In this document: positions 1-8,830 of the stretch, one piece after another
How positions within the stretch are numbered: position 1 is the first letter of the stretch
Layout: the number at the start of each line of letters is the position of its first letter
Assembly (NCBI RefSeq): GCF_019683635.1
Contig: NZ_JADGIA010000021.1
Span: 1-37,467 of the forward strand
DNA: 37,467 nt
Direction: 5' to 3'
DNA from: Thermogemmatispora sp.
Lineage (GTDB): Bacteria > Chloroflexota > Ktedonobacteria > Ktedonobacterales > Ktedonobacteraceae
Notes under the pieces: model-generated
Seen by the model: only the letters and a program-made list of their open reading frames with translations
Database searches by the model: none
Told to the model about the DNA's origin: nothing
Made by a program: the position numbers and the translations under genes

Positions 1-570
1 CGACTGAGCCGCGCAGGGGGTGAGTGGGAGAAGGCCCTGAGAAGGGAAATCGTAGGGACGGCGTGGGGCCGTGTACTGGAGGTGGGGGCTGGTACGGGGC
101 TAAATTTCGCCTATTACGACCCTCGACGGGTGGAGAGGGTCGATGCTGTCGAACCGGACCCGGCTATGCTGCGCTATGCCCAGCGGCGCCAGCAAGAGGC
201 CCCGGTGCCGGTTCTGCTCCAGCAGGCACGTGTAGAGCAGCTGCCCTTTGTCGACGAAACGTTCGATAGCGCGGTCGCCACGCTGGTCTTTTGTTCAGTT
301 GAGGAGCCGGCGCGGGGCTTCGCCGAGATTCGGCGCGTGCTCAAGCCGGGGGGTCTCCTGCTCCTGGTGGAGCATGTACGCGCAGCCAGCCCCGTGACGG
401 CACGGCTGCAAGATCTGCTGACGCCCCTGATGAGACGCTGTGCGGGTAACTGTCACTGGAATCGCCCCACACTCACAACGCTCGCCGAGGCCGGGCTGCG
501 CGTCACCTCCAGACGGGATGAGGGAGGCGGCTTAATGCCGCTGGTTGTTGTACAGGCGATCAAGGGGTGA
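1..570 (+). CDS. SAM-dependent methyltransferase, class I (5' end missing)
   Basis: The frame is open from the first base, so the gene starts upstream of the window; the visible 189 residues include nearly the whole SAM fold. Motif I is VLEVGAGTG (visible residues 25-33), the acidic SAM-binding loop is AVEPDP, and the post-motif region VLKPGGLLLLVEHV fits the UbiE/METTL7-like branch that transfers a methyl group from S-adenosylmethionine to a small molecule or lipid. The acceptor cannot be told from sequence. A GTG at base 82 falls inside motif I and cannot be the true start. The stop overlaps the end of the convergent WD40 gene by 11 bp. The family call is solid; the substrate is unknown. 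Confidence 0.85.
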   Translation, partial: RLSRAGGEWEKALRREIVGTAWGRVLEVGAGTGLNFAYYDPRRVERVDAVEPDPAMLRYAQRRQQEAPVPVLLQQARVEQLPFVDETFDSAVATLVFCSVEEPARGFAEIRRVLKPGGLLLLVEHVRAASPVTARLQDLLTPLMRRCAGNCHWNRPTLTTLAEAGLRVTSRRDEGGGLMPLVVVQAIKG

Positions 571-1615
571 ACCAGACTTGCACGGTCTGGTCGTCGCCCG
601 CGGAGGCGATGCAGCTTCCGTCAGGAGACCAGGCCAGGGCATTGACTTGATCGCTGTGACCCGTGTAGGTAAAGGTAATCTCGCGTGCGGCCAGCTCCCA
701 GAGGTGCACCTGGCCGTCGTCCCCGCCGGAGGCCAGGTAACGCCCGTCCGGGGACCAGGCCAGGGTGTTGACCCAACCGGGATGGGCCGCATAGCTAGCG
801 ACGGCCTCCCCCGTGGAGGCATTCCATAAATAGACCTGGCCGCCGAAGCCGCCGCAGGCCACATACTGGCCGTCGGGCGACCAGGCTAAGGCTCCCAAAG
901 GCGTATTGTGCTGCAGAGGAGCAAAGAGCTGCTGGCCGTTGCTCGCCTCCCAGACCTGGAGAGTGCCGTCCCAGGAGACGGAGGCGATGCACCGTCCCTC
1001 TGGCGACCAGGCCAGGGCCAGCACCTTATGGCTGTGACCGCCATAGGTAAAGATAATATCGCCGTCCTTCAAGCTCCAAATTTCGACCAGGCCATCTTCG
1101 CTGCCGGAGGCCAGCTTCGCCCCCACCGGCGACCAGGCCAAAGCCAGAATGTAGCGCGCGTGGTCACGGCGCGAGAGCAGCCGCTCACCATCGGCGGCAT
1201 TCCATATCTGCATGGTCCGATCGTTACCACCTGTTGCCACATAGGCCCCATTGGGCGACCAGGCCAGAGTCAGGACCTGGCCCCGGTGACCGGTATAGGT
1301 AAAACGCTCGCTGCCTGTGGCGGCCTCCCAGACCTGCACAGTGCCGTCCATACTGGCAGAAGCGATACATGTCCCATCGGGCGACCAGTCCAGAGTACGC
1401 ACCCAGTTGCGATGGTCGCGGTAAACATAAAGTGTCGTTCCAGGTGTGGGCACGGCCAGGACCCCCGTCGCTGCTTTTGCTGCTGTCGCTGTCACTACAC
1501 TATTGCCGCTGTGACCGCCAGCTGCGGCGGCTGCGTGCGCTCGGGCGAAGAGCCAGATTCGTGAAGGTGGGCGGGAAGGCTGAGCGACGGCGTAGCGGCT
1601 GGAGCGGTTGATCAT
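560..1615 (-). CDS. WD40 repeat protein, single seven-bladed propeller
   Basis: A 351-residue protein with seven consecutive repeats of about 42 residues, each carrying the core [TA]LAWSPDG...ASG..DG.V.[VL]W and a GH or related pair. This is enough for one complete beta-propeller, a protein-interaction platform with no catalytic activity expected. The first 60 or so residues are Arg/Ala-rich and unlike a clear signal peptide, so location is uncertain. The ATG at 1615 is chosen because an AGAGGA-type ribosome site precedes it; a longer reading to 1696 would begin inside the -35 box of the promoter described at 1668-1696. The blades are similar at DNA level too, with GACCAGGCCAG recurring about every 126 bp. 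Partner and role are unknown. Confidence 0.85.
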   Translation of the reverse strand: MINRSSRYAVAQPSRPPSRIWLFARAHAAAAAGGHSGNSVVTATAAKAATGVLAVPTPGTTLYVYRDHRNWVRTLDWSPDGTCIASASMDGTVQVWEAATGSERFTYTGHRGQVLTLAWSPNGAYVATGGNDRTMQIWNAADGERLLSRRDHARYILALAWSPVGAKLASGSEDGLVEIWSLKDGDIIFTYGGHSHKVLALAWSPEGRCIASVSWDGTLQVWEASNGQQLFAPLQHNTPLGALAWSPDGQYVACGGFGGQVYLWNASTGEAVASYAAHPGWVNTLAWSPDGRYLASGGDDGQVHLWELAAREITFTYTGHSDQVNALAWSPDGSCIASAGDDQTVQVWFTP

Positions 1616-1667
1616 CCTCGATCCTCTTCTTCCTTCCTTATCCTCTCGCTGGGTATTTCGTGGATCG

Positions 1668-1696
1668 ATTGTAGGAGAGCAACGTACCGGTGTCAA
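1668..1696 (-). promoter_or_regulatory. Sigma70-type promoter of the WD40 gene
   Basis: On the minus strand TTGACA (1696-1691) is followed after 17 bp by TACAAT (1673-1668), near-consensus for housekeeping sigma. Transcription would start near 1661 and give a leader of about 45 nt to the ATG at 1615. The -35 box also lies in an interrupted GGTACC/GTAC-rich inverted stretch, but no operator is claimed. Confidence 0.7.
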
Positions 1697-1859
1697 GGTA
1701 CCTCGCTGGAATGGTACTTTTGCATGATCAGATGCTCTTCGCTCCCTTGCTCCTCGCCGTTTTCCACTGCTCAGCTTGTTGCCAGCCTCCAGCGACCACT
1801 GTCCCGTCGCGGCCCCACCAGCGCCAGCCTGGCGCTTTCTCCCTCGGGGCTTCCGCTGC

Positions 1860-1865
1860 TATAAT
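1860..1865 (+). promoter_or_regulatory. ruvB: Probable -10 element ahead of ruvB
   Basis: A perfect TATAAT sits about 130 bp before the ruvB start; the base run at the expected -35 position (1837-1842) is a poor match. The remainder of the gap between the WD40 gene and ruvB shows nothing else recognisable. Confidence 0.4.
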
Positions 1866-1998
1866 GTAGGGAAAGAAAAGAAAAGGTAGGGATACCTCAA
1901 GTCGAGGAGAGGCTCCCCCGGCTGAGATGGGGAGGAAGTGGGGCAGACCCCGACCATTGCCTAATCAGATCAGGAGAGATCAGCAGCAGGAGAGGACT

Positions 1999-3120
1999 AT
2001 GAGCGACCGGCTCGTCTCGCCGCGCGTGAGTCAGGAAGAGGAGATTATCGAAAGCAGCCTGCGCCCTCGCCGCTTATCCGAATATATCGGTCAGGAGCGA
2101 ATTAAGGAGAATCTGGCTATTTTGTTGGAGGCGGCCCGGCGCAGGAATGAACCTGTGGATCATGTCCTGTTATATGGGCCGCCTGGCCTGGGCAAGACCA
2201 CGCTCTGCAACATTATTGCCGCCGAGATGGGGGTCAATCTGAAAACGACCTCGGGTCCGGCCATCGAGCATGCCGGCGATCTCGCCTCTATCCTGACCTC
2301 GCTGCAGGAGGGCGAGGTGCTCTTTATTGATGAGATACATCGACTCTCGCGGGCCGTAGAGGAGCGCCTCTATTCGGCGATGGAAGACTTCGCCATCGAT
2401 GTCGTCATTGGGAAGGGGCCGGGCGCACGCTCGCTGCGGATCTCTTTGCCTCCCTTCACAGTAGTCGGCGCGACGACGCGCGTTGGAGCCCTCTCCGCCC
2501 CGCTGCGCGATCGTTTCGGAGCCATCTATCGTCTGGAATATTACAGTGTCGAGGCTCTCAAGCAGATTCTGCGCCGCTCGGCGCGCATCCTGCGCGTGCC
2601 CGCCGATGAGGATGGCATCGAAGAAATTGCCGCCCGGGCCCGGGGTACTCCACGCATCGTAAACCGCTTGTTGCGGCGTGTGCGCGATTATGCTCAGGTC
2701 AAGGCCGACGGCGTCATCACGCGCGACATTGCCCGCGCCGCTCTCGACGCCCTGGAGATCGACCAGATTGGCCTGGACTTGACCGACCGCCATCTCTTGC
2801 TCACCATTATTCACAAGTTCGATGGAGGACCTGTCGGCCTCGATACGCTGGCGGCCAGCACGAGCGAGGACCCGGAGACTATCGAGGATGTCTATGAGCC
2901 GTACCTGCTCCAGCTCGGCTTTATTGCTCGTACCCCGCGCGGGCGGGTCGCCACGCGCCTGGCCTATGAGCACCTCGGCATTAATCCCCCGGCACCTGGC
3001 CCGGGTGGACGCTCTCCTGCTGCTCAGGGTCCTGCTGCCGGCGGTGGCCCCGAGCTGTGGACCGCTGGCGAGGCTCACGAGCGTTCTGCGGCTTCCTCCG
3101 ATTCCGAGGCCGAGTACTGA
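1999..3120 (+). CDS. ruvB: Holliday junction branch migration ATPase RuvB
   Basis: RuvB is the AAA+ motor that, with RuvA and RuvC, drives branch migration of Holliday junctions during recombinational repair. The 373-residue product has Walker A GPPGLGKT (residues 60-67), Walker B FIDEIH (109-114), sensor 1 GATTR (157-161), the arginine-finger segment LRDRFG (169-174) and the C-terminal winged helix (about 255-330, with KFDGGPVGL). The ATG at 1999 has an AGGAGAGG site just upstream; an in-frame ATG at 1927 would add 24 residues not typical of the family. The last 40 or so residues are a Gly/Pro/Ala/Ser-rich tail beyond the usual end near residue 335. ruvA and ruvC are not adjacent in this window. 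Confidence 0.97.
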   Translation: MSDRLVSPRVSQEEEIIESSLRPRRLSEYIGQERIKENLAILLEAARRRNEPVDHVLLYGPPGLGKTTLCNIIAAEMGVNLKTTSGPAIEHAGDLASILTSLQEGEVLFIDEIHRLSRAVEERLYSAMEDFAIDVVIGKGPGARSLRISLPPFTVVGATTRVGALSAPLRDRFGAIYRLEYYSVEALKQILRRSARILRVPADEDGIEEIAARARGTPRIVNRLLRRVRDYAQVKADGVITRDIARAALDALEIDQIGLDLTDRHLLLTIIHKFDGGPVGLDTLAASTSEDPETIEDVYEPYLLQLGFIARTPRGRVATRLAYEHLGINPPAPGPGGRSPAAQGPAAGGGPELWTAGEAHERSAASSDSEAEY

Positions 3121-3144
3121 GAAAAGGACGCGAGTGAAGACCCT

Positions 3145-3160
3145 GGTAGCCCAGGCTACC
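3145..3160. terminator. Small hairpin between convergent ruvB and recF
   Basis: GGTAGCC and GGCTACC form a perfect short inverted repeat in the 89-bp gap between the two convergent genes. There is no clear T-run on either strand, so termination is only a guess from position. Confidence 0.3.
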
Positions 3161-3209
3161 GCGGCTGTTCTGTTCACCGTGACCGAACGGAACGAACTGG
3201 CAGCCTTAC

Positions 3210-4391
3210 TTACCAGGGATGAAGCTGACCGTTGACCACCTGGAACTTATAGGCTCGTTCCAGCACCTCTGGAGGAAAATGGGTCGTGTCGGTGGTGGTC
3301 AGCAGCACCTGCTCATGGTCGAGGATGGCCTGCAGGAGTTGCTCCCGCCGCCGCTGATCCAGCTCGCTGAAAACATCGTCTAGCAATAGCACCGGCTCGT
3401 CGCCGGTCGCGGCCCGCATATAGGCCAGCTCGGCGAACTTTGTCGCCAGGGCCACCGTCCGTTGCTGCCCGCGCGAGCCGTAGGTGATCACACTCATACC
3501 ATTGACCAAAAACTCCAGATCGTCGCGGTGCGGCCCCAGTAAGCAGACCCCCTGTTGAATCTCCTTTTGGCGCACGGTGTGGAGCTGCCTCAGATAATGC
3601 TCCTGAGCCTCCGTGAGCGAGCGCTGCGGATGAGGGTGAAAGGAAGGACGATAGACAATCTGCAGCTGCTCGCGTCCCCCACTCAGTTGCTCCTGAAACG
3701 GTGCCGCCAACTCGTTGAGAGCTGACAGCATGCGCTCACGCTCGAACATAATCATCGTCGCCAGCAGCGTCAGGCGCTCATCGAGGTAGTCCAGCAGGCG
3801 AGGATCTTCGTGGTAGTCGCGAATACGCTTGAGCAGGGCGGCACGCTGCATAATGATCTTCCGATACTGCTGCAGCGCCTGGCAATAGCGGGGCCGCACC
3901 TGGCATAGACTGCGATCGATAAAGCGTCGGCGCTCGTCGGGCGAGCCATCGACCAGATGGAGATCGGCGGGCGCAAAGAGCACATTGGTCATGCTGCCGA
4001 TAAGATCGAGCGTCCGACGTGGCACCTCGTTGATTTTGATGCGCTTGCGCTGCGTGCCGCCGGGCCAGTGAGGCGGGCGAACTGCCTGCTCGCCACTGCC
4101 CAGCAGTGGTGGCGTCGGGTCGAAAATGACGATTTCCACATGCAACTCGCCGTCGCGCCGCCGGATGCGCGCATCGAGGCGGGCCAGATGGTCGGGCGCA
4201 TACCAGTTGACCACCTCGCGGTCTGCTGAGGCATGAAAGGAGGTACTTGTCGCGATCATCGAGACGGCTTCGAGCAGGTTTGTCTTGCCCTGAGCGTTTT
4301 CTCCGCAGAAGAGAAAAAGGCCCGGCCCCAGCGGCAGATCCAGCTGTCTATAGTTGCGAAAGTCGGTCAGCGCGAGATGTACGAGGTGCAT
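3210..4391 (-). CDS. recF: DNA replication and repair ATPase RecF
   Basis: RecF is an SMC-like ABC ATPase that binds gapped DNA and helps RecO/RecR load RecA. The 393-residue protein has Walker A GENAQGKT (30-37) in the setting LHLVHLALTDFRNY typical of RecF, the signature YGSRGQQRT (304-312), Walker B VLLLDD (334-339) and D-loop SELD (342-345). Length is at the upper end for the family. A GGAG box lies 7 bp before the ATG at 4391. It lies downstream of dnaN on the same strand, the usual dnaN-recF order, but a 220-bp gap with a probable terminator suggests at least partly separate expression. Its 3' end faces ruvB. Confidence 0.96.
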   Translation of the reverse strand: MHLVHLALTDFRNYRQLDLPLGPGLFLFCGENAQGKTNLLEAVSMIATSTSFHASADREVVNWYAPDHLARLDARIRRRDGELHVEIVIFDPTPPLLGSGEQAVRPPHWPGGTQRKRIKINEVPRRTLDLIGSMTNVLFAPADLHLVDGSPDERRRFIDRSLCQVRPRYCQALQQYRKIIMQRAALLKRIRDYHEDPRLLDYLDERLTLLATMIMFERERMLSALNELAAPFQEQLSGGREQLQIVYRPSFHPHPQRSLTEAQEHYLRQLHTVRQKEIQQGVCLLGPHRDDLEFLVNGMSVITYGSRGQQRTVALATKFAELAYMRAATGDEPVLLLDDVFSELDQRRREQLLQAILDHEQVLLTTTDTTHFPPEVLERAYKFQVVNGQLHPW

Positions 4392-4420
4392 CGACGCTCC
4401 ATCTACCTACCTGTCTCCAA

Positions 4421-4459
4421 TAAATAAAAAGAGTTGCTGCCTTGCCATGCGGCAGGCAG
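4421..4459 (-). terminator. Intrinsic terminator after dnaN
   Basis: Read on the minus strand, CTGCC-T-GCC pairs with GGC-AA-GGCAG around a short GCAT loop (4459-4437) and is followed by CTCTTTTTATTTA (4433-4421). This is a classic stem plus U-tract placed 150 bp after the dnaN stop and 30 bp before the recF start. The AT-rich tail could also contribute to a recF promoter. Confidence 0.55.
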
Positions 4460-4611
4460 ACAGACAATCCGGCTGGCCTGGCTGGCCCCGCTCCCGGGTG
4501 CCGACGCCACCTGGCCTCTGAGGAGCATACTCGAAGGGCTGGCGGGAGGGCGGGCGCCCTCACCCGTCCTGGTCCCGGGCAAGGCACAAGCGGGGCGAGC
4601 AGGCCCGCCGC

Positions 4612-5760
4612 TCAGCTGCGATTCGTATGCATCGGCATAATAACATACGTATACTCGGTGGCATCTACCGGACGCAGCACTCCGGGGCGCATTGGCGAAG
4701 TGACCTCCAGAGCCACCTCTGGCGCATCCAGGACATTGAGCACATCGACCAGATAATCCACATTGAAAATAATCTGGATCTCCTCGCCGTCGACGGCGGC
4801 ATTGAGCGTACTGGTCGTATCGCCCAAATCCTCAGCGGTCGCCTCAATCGTCACTGTGCCGGACTCCGAGCCATTGGCGCCTTGCGGCGAGATCTTCAGG
4901 CGCGTAATATTCGAACTATTGCGTGCGAAAAGAGCGGCGGCCTTCACACGCTCAGTCAGCGCCTTCGTGTCCAGCACCGCGCGTGTCTTGTACTCCAGCG
5001 GGATAATGGCGCGATAGTTCGGGAAGGTCCCGTCGAGCAGGCGAGAGACCAGGTCGATCTGCTCTGTATGGAAGAGCACCTGGCGATGGTTGGGGGTAAC
5101 GATCATCTCGACCGGGCCCTCGTTGGGCAGGATGCGCGCCAGCTCAGTCAGCGTGCGGGCTGGAATCAAGATATCCTCGCGCGGCTCGGTTGCTCCTGGT
5201 AGGGGGGCCGTCCGCGTCGCCAGGCGGAAAGCATCGGCGGCTACAAAGGTTACCCGCTCTTCGCGGACCTGCACCAGCACGCCTGTAAAGACGGGACGCG
5301 ACTCATCTTTCGCCGCGGCAAAGGCCACCTGACTGATCATCTCCTTGAGCAGGGGAGCCTCCAACAGAATCGGCGGCTCGCCCCCCTCGGCGGTCGGAAT
5401 CAGCGGAAACTCGGAGGGGTCCGTGCCCTTGACGTTGGTATTGATGCCCAGGCCCAGGCACTGCAGATTGACCACGTGGGTATCCGGCTGGGCCGTCAGC
5501 TGGACCGATCCCTGGGGCAGGCTATTGACCAGCTCCGTGAAGAGGCGGGCCGGGACGGTCGTTGTTCCCTCCTCCTCGATCTGGGCCTCAACCCAGCAAT
5601 TGATGCCGATCTCCAGGTTGGTCGCCGCCAGCTTCAGCCGCCCCTGCTCTGCGCTTAGCAGCACATTGGCCAGGATCGGTAGCGTGCTGCGGCTTGAGAC
5701 GGCGTGGCTTACCACCGAGAGACCACGGCTCAAATCCTGCTGCTTACAAGTGAATTTCAC
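4612..5760 (-). CDS. dnaN: DNA polymerase III beta subunit (sliding clamp)
   Basis: The beta clamp is a ring-shaped dimer that tethers DNA polymerase III and many repair enzymes to DNA. The 382-residue protein starts MKFTCKQQDL and shows the standard landmarks: SRSTLPILANVLL, LEIGI, the middle-domain FTGVLV and FRLATR, and DGTFPNYRAIIP. It closes with YVIMPMHTNRS, equivalent to the canonical YVIMPMRL C-terminus that helps form the client-binding cleft. Three clamp domains are expected at about 1-120, 130-250 and 255-382. The start is GTG, preceded by a strong GGAGGAAGA site. dnaA is not adjacent, and no DnaA-box cluster was seen upstream. Confidence 0.97.
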   Translation of the reverse strand: MKFTCKQQDLSRGLSVVSHAVSSRSTLPILANVLLSAEQGRLKLAATNLEIGINCWVEAQIEEEGTTTVPARLFTELVNSLPQGSVQLTAQPDTHVVNLQCLGLGINTNVKGTDPSEFPLIPTAEGGEPPILLEAPLLKEMISQVAFAAAKDESRPVFTGVLVQVREERVTFVAADAFRLATRTAPLPGATEPREDILIPARTLTELARILPNEGPVEMIVTPNHRQVLFHTEQIDLVSRLLDGTFPNYRAIIPLEYKTRAVLDTKALTERVKAAALFARNSSNITRLKISPQGANGSESGTVTIEATAEDLGDTTSTLNAAVDGEEIQIIFNVDYLVDVLNVLDAPEVALEVTSPMRPGVLRPVDATEYTYVIMPMHTNRS

Positions 5761-5795
5761 GTTCTTCCTCCAGATACACCATTATGTCCTCGATT

Positions 5796-5824
5796 AGTAT
5801 ATCCTATGGGGTCGAGGGCTACAA
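5796..5824 (-). promoter_or_regulatory. dnaN: Promoter of dnaN
   Basis: On the minus strand TTGTAG (5824-5819) and TATACT (5801-5796) are 17 bp apart, giving a leader of about 30 nt that contains the GGAGG ribosome site. Confidence 0.55.
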
Positions 5825-6120
5825 CAGTCAAGACCCATTTGTCGTTACGCTTGCGACCCGGCGTCTTCCGCCCGGGGACGGGCCTGCCCTCAAGCTCTTA
5901 ACCGCCCTTACGAGTGGCAAGCAGAGAGAAGCCTGCCTCTCCCTCACCATTCACTTTCCATTGCAAGAGGTTCTGTTTTGATCATTCTCAGCGGCCAGCG
6001 AGGGAACGGATAGGTGGCAGCCCGGTGGCGCTCCTGGCTTTCATAGCTGCCGACTTGCTATCGGTGCCTCCTGATCAAGGCTTGGGGCAGCGCTGGCTGC
6101 CCTGTCGTATGGAGGACGGA
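5825..6120. other. Gap between dnaN and the CoA-transferase, no gene seen
   Basis: No convincing coding frame or RNA gene was recognised. Near its right end GGGCAGC-GCTG-GCTGCCC (6085-6102) is a perfect hairpin about 20 bp past the stop of the minus-strand CoA-transferase gene. It lacks a U-tract, so it is only a possible terminator. No repeated TTATCCACA-like DnaA boxes are present. Confidence 0.4.
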
Positions 6121-7248
6121 TCAGACCTTATCATTATCCTCGCCGAGCAGGGGGGGCGCCTTATAGAGCCGGGCCGGAGTTTCAGACAGGCGCAGTGGTG
6201 AGCCTACCAGCTTGATCGTACCTGCCGTCGGATGCTCGCACTCCCAGACGAAGCCGCGGGCCTGGATATGCGGATCGCTGAAGACTTCGCTTACCTTATT
6301 GATCGCTCCGCAGGGGATGCCGGCCTCGCGCAGCTCCTGCAGCCAGCTCTCGCTATCCTTGGTGAGCAGCAGCTCCTGCAATATCGGAATCAGCGCCTCG
6401 CGATTGCGTACACGCTGGGGATTCGTGGCGAAGCGCGGATCATCGGCCAGCTCCTCGCGACCGAGCAGGCGGCACAGCGAGCGGAAGAGACGATCGTTGC
6501 CGCAGGTGATCACAATATAGCTATCGCGGGTACGGAAGGCCTGATAGGGCACGATATTGGGGTGTCCATTGCCGTAGCGCGGGGCCTCCTCGCCTGAGAT
6601 CAGGTGATTAGAGGCCACATTACCCAGCAGCGTAATCGTGGCTTCCAGCAGTGAGATATCGATATACTGCCCGCGGCCTGTGCGATCGCGCACGCGCAAA
6701 GCCGTTAGAATAGCGATACAGGCGAAGGTTCCGGCAGTCAGGTCACCGACCGGCGTGCCCACGCGCATCGGCTCTCCATCGACCTCACCGGTCACTGCCA
6801 TAATGCCTGACTCAGCCTGAGCGACGAAGTCGTAGCCGGCGCGCTGGGCATAAGGGCCGGTCTGGCCATAGCCGCTGATCGAGCAATAGATCAGGCCGGG
6901 ATTGATTGCGCGCAGATCCTCATAGCCCAGACCGTAGCGGGCGAGCGTCCCGGGGCGGAAATTCTCCACGAGAACGGTCGCCTTCTTAATCAGCTCTAAG
7001 AGGCGTTGACGGTCGTCTTCGCGCGTGAAGTCCAGGGTAATGCTCAGCTTGTTGCGGTTGAGTCCCAAATAGTAGGCGCTTTCGCCGGCGATGTAGGGCG
7101 GACCGAACTGGCGTGTATCGTCGCCTTTGCCTGGCTGTTCAACTTTGATCACTGTGGCCCCGAGATCGCCGAGAATCATCGTGCAATAGGGGCCGGCCAA
7201 AACGCGCGAGAGATCGATGACGAGGACATCGGAGAGAGCTGCTTCCAT
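6121..7248 (-). CDS. Class III (CaiB/BaiF family) CoA-transferase
   Basis: Family III CoA-transferases move CoA between carboxylic acids; relatives include formyl-CoA, succinyl-CoA:mesaconate and carnitine CoA-transferases. The 375-residue protein has the N-terminal VIDLSRVLAGPYCTMILGD nucleotide-fold signature, VIKVEQPG, VENFRPG and the catalytic segment VGTPVGDLTAG. Its Asp169 falls at the same number as the nucleophilic Asp169 of Oxalobacter formyl-CoA transferase. The ATG at 7248 follows an AGAAGGA site; a start 8 codons upstream is less likely. No partner ligase or dehydrogenase is adjacent, so the acyl substrate cannot be inferred. Confidence 0.9.
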   Translation of the reverse strand: MEAALSDVLVIDLSRVLAGPYCTMILGDLGATVIKVEQPGKGDDTRQFGPPYIAGESAYYLGLNRNKLSITLDFTREDDRQRLLELIKKATVLVENFRPGTLARYGLGYEDLRAINPGLIYCSISGYGQTGPYAQRAGYDFVAQAESGIMAVTGEVDGEPMRVGTPVGDLTAGTFACIAILTALRVRDRTGRGQYIDISLLEATITLLGNVASNHLISGEEAPRYGNGHPNIVPYQAFRTRDSYIVITCGNDRLFRSLCRLLGREELADDPRFATNPQRVRNREALIPILQELLLTKDSESWLQELREAGIPCGAINKVSEVFSDPHIQARGFVWECEHPTAGTIKLVGSPLRLSETPARLYKAPPLLGEDNDKV

Positions 7249-7458
7249 AATCCTTCTTCCCTTTCGCTTCAAGCCTGTCTAAGCTGTCCCGTTGCCTGTT
7301 GCCTGTATAGCTAGCGGCGGCATAGGAGGGCGCTGGCATAGCGGGAGCAGGCTCCTGCCTGGCCTGGCTGGCAACTAGCCAGCCGGGTAGAGAGCAAGCG
7401 AGGGCGCGCCGCTGCCGGAGCGAAGGTCTGCGCCAGCTCGCGCCGTCGCCATACAGAC

Positions 7459-7488
7459 AGTTAAGCGGAAGGAGCAAGGGCCTGTCAA
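7459..7488 (-). promoter_or_regulatory. Possible promoter of the CoA-transferase gene
   Basis: On the minus strand a perfect TTGACA (7488-7483) is followed after 18 bp by TTAACT (7464-7459), a mediocre -10. It lies just past the end of the CarH-like gene and would give a leader of about 200 nt. That leader contains two perfect hairpins, GGCTGGC/GCCAGCC (7366-7384) and GGAGC/GCTCC (7344-7355). Confidence 0.35.
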
Positions 7489-7497
7489 GTCATAGTG

Positions 7498-8742
7498 CTA
7501 GGGGGCAGGATGGGATGGCGGTGAGATGGAAGGCAAGGCGCCACCCGGGGAGCCTTGAACATCAGGGTCGGGATTGCTCTGCGGCTCGCGTGAGTGTGCG
7601 AGACCACCGGCCAGGTAATCCTGCAGCACCTGACGCAGCTCGTGAACGATCTGCTGGAGAGGGCCGCTCAGGTAGAGTCCACCGGGCACATGGTGGGCTA
7701 GCTCGCTGTGGTAGAGAAAAGCCTGACCCCCGAAAGCCAGCAGCGGACGCGGCTCAGGCAGCTCCTGCAGACGGCGCGCCAGGTCGATCAGAGTCGCCAC
7801 GTAGGCCGGCATTGTGACCGAGATGCAGAGCATGACCGGCTGCATCTCGCGCACCACTTCCAGCAGGCTACTGGTCTCGATGCTCTGGCCGAGATAAATC
7901 GTGCGCATACCGGCGCGTCGCAGGAGCAAGGCGAGCATCAGCGGGGCCAGCTCATGAGGTTCGCCCGGCGCGCAGCCGCAGATGATCAGTGGCCCATAAT
8001 TCTCGTTCACCGAAATATAGAGGAGGTTTGTGAGGAAGCCGCGGAAGAAATTACTGGCAAAATGCTCGATGGCCACGCTGAGATGACCTGTCTCCCAGAG
8101 GTGACCGACGCGCCAGAGCACTGGCGTCACTACCTCGGCACAGACCTGCTCAACCGGGTAGAGGGCCAGCAGCGAGGCCAGGAGACGCTGGGCCCGGATG
8201 TCATCCAGGCACTTAAAGGCATCGATCAGCTCCTCCTGTACTCTACGGATATTGTACAAGGTAGAAGGGACAGCAGGGGGCCGGTTGCTGGAGGCAGCCG
8301 GGCTGGCGCTGCTCGGGAGCCGCGGCTCTGCCGTCGTTTGGGGGCTGCTGCCTCCTTCAGGACAGGTTAGCGTTGCGAGGGGCAGGGCGACGTGAAAGGC
8401 TGGGCGTCGCTCATCTGGCAACTCGGTGGCTGTCTGCTGGAGCTGGCGCGCCTTCTGATATTCTTCCTCCAGGTGGCGCCAGAGAGCCACGGCCTGGCTG
8501 ATGGCCATACCGCTGTCAACGCGCTCTTTGAGCCAGCGAATGAGGGCAATATCACGCTCAGAATAGAGACGATAGGCGTTAGTGGCTCGCTCCGGTGAGA
8601 GAATGGCGTAGCGACTCTCCCAGGCCCGCAGCGTGGGCGCCGGCACTCCGGTCTGTTGAACGACGGCTTTGGTATTGAAGAGGGGGCTGTCTGAATAGCG
8701 CTCCAGCTCGGGCCGTTCGATATGCCCGCTTTTTCTATCCAT
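7498..8742 (-). CDS. MerR-family regulator with cobalamin-binding domain (CarH/LitR-like)
   Basis: This looks like a B12-dependent transcription regulator of the CarH/LitR type, which binds DNA in the dark as an adenosylcobalamin tetramer and lets go in light. The N-terminal MerR helix-turn-helix (about 22-85) contains TLRAWESRYAILSPER and YRLYSERDI. A low-complexity linker (about 100-160) is followed by a helical bundle with the exact Wx9EH motif (W216, E226, H227) and a Rossmann-like B12 domain with EPHELA (E261-H263). H263 sits 47 residues after W216, close to the 46 in Thermus CarH. The residue after W216 is Glu instead of the His used in the light-state adduct, and the motif ends in Ala rather than Gly. 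The start at 8742 is tentative because the ribosome site is weak; the GTG one codon upstream is equally possible. Targets are unknown. Confidence 0.85.
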   Translation of the reverse strand: MDRKSGHIERPELERYSDSPLFNTKAVVQQTGVPAPTLRAWESRYAILSPERATNAYRLYSERDIALIRWLKERVDSGMAISQAVALWRHLEEEYQKARQLQQTATELPDERRPAFHVALPLATLTCPEGGSSPQTTAEPRLPSSASPAASSNRPPAVPSTLYNIRRVQEELIDAFKCLDDIRAQRLLASLLALYPVEQVCAEVVTPVLWRVGHLWETGHLSVAIEHFASNFFRGFLTNLLYISVNENYGPLIICGCAPGEPHELAPLMLALLLRRAGMRTIYLGQSIETSSLLEVVREMQPVMLCISVTMPAYVATLIDLARRLQELPEPRPLLAFGGQAFLYHSELAHHVPGGLYLSGPLQQIVHELRQVLQDYLAGGLAHSREPQSNPDPDVQGSPGGALPSISPPSHPAP

Positions 8743-8821
8743 CACTGCAACGCGCTCCGATCTGGCCTGGCGAGCGGCTTGGCCGGGCGGTCGATGCCGC
8801 TGACTACCACAACTATAGCAT

Positions 8822-8830
8822 ATCATAGCA
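8822..8830 (-). promoter_or_regulatory. Extended -10 promoter of the CarH-like gene
   Basis: The minus strand reads TGCTATGAT (8830-8822), a TGn-extended -10 about 80 bp before the start, without a good -35. A second TATAGT follows 10 bp downstream. Autoregulation is plausible for this family, but no operator repeats were established. Confidence 0.35.

Noticed and set aside
908..1564. Long plus-strand open frame across the WD40 gene
   Set aside because: It is the reverse-strand shadow of a clearly repetitive WD40 gene that has its own promoter and ribosome site.
2170..3177. Minus-strand open frame of over 300 codons across ruvB
   Set aside because: ruvB is unmistakable on the other strand; the minus frame has no family motifs or ribosome site.
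5761..6120. Possible replication origin next to dnaN
   Set aside because: No DnaA boxes of the TTATCCACA type and no dnaA gene were seen here.
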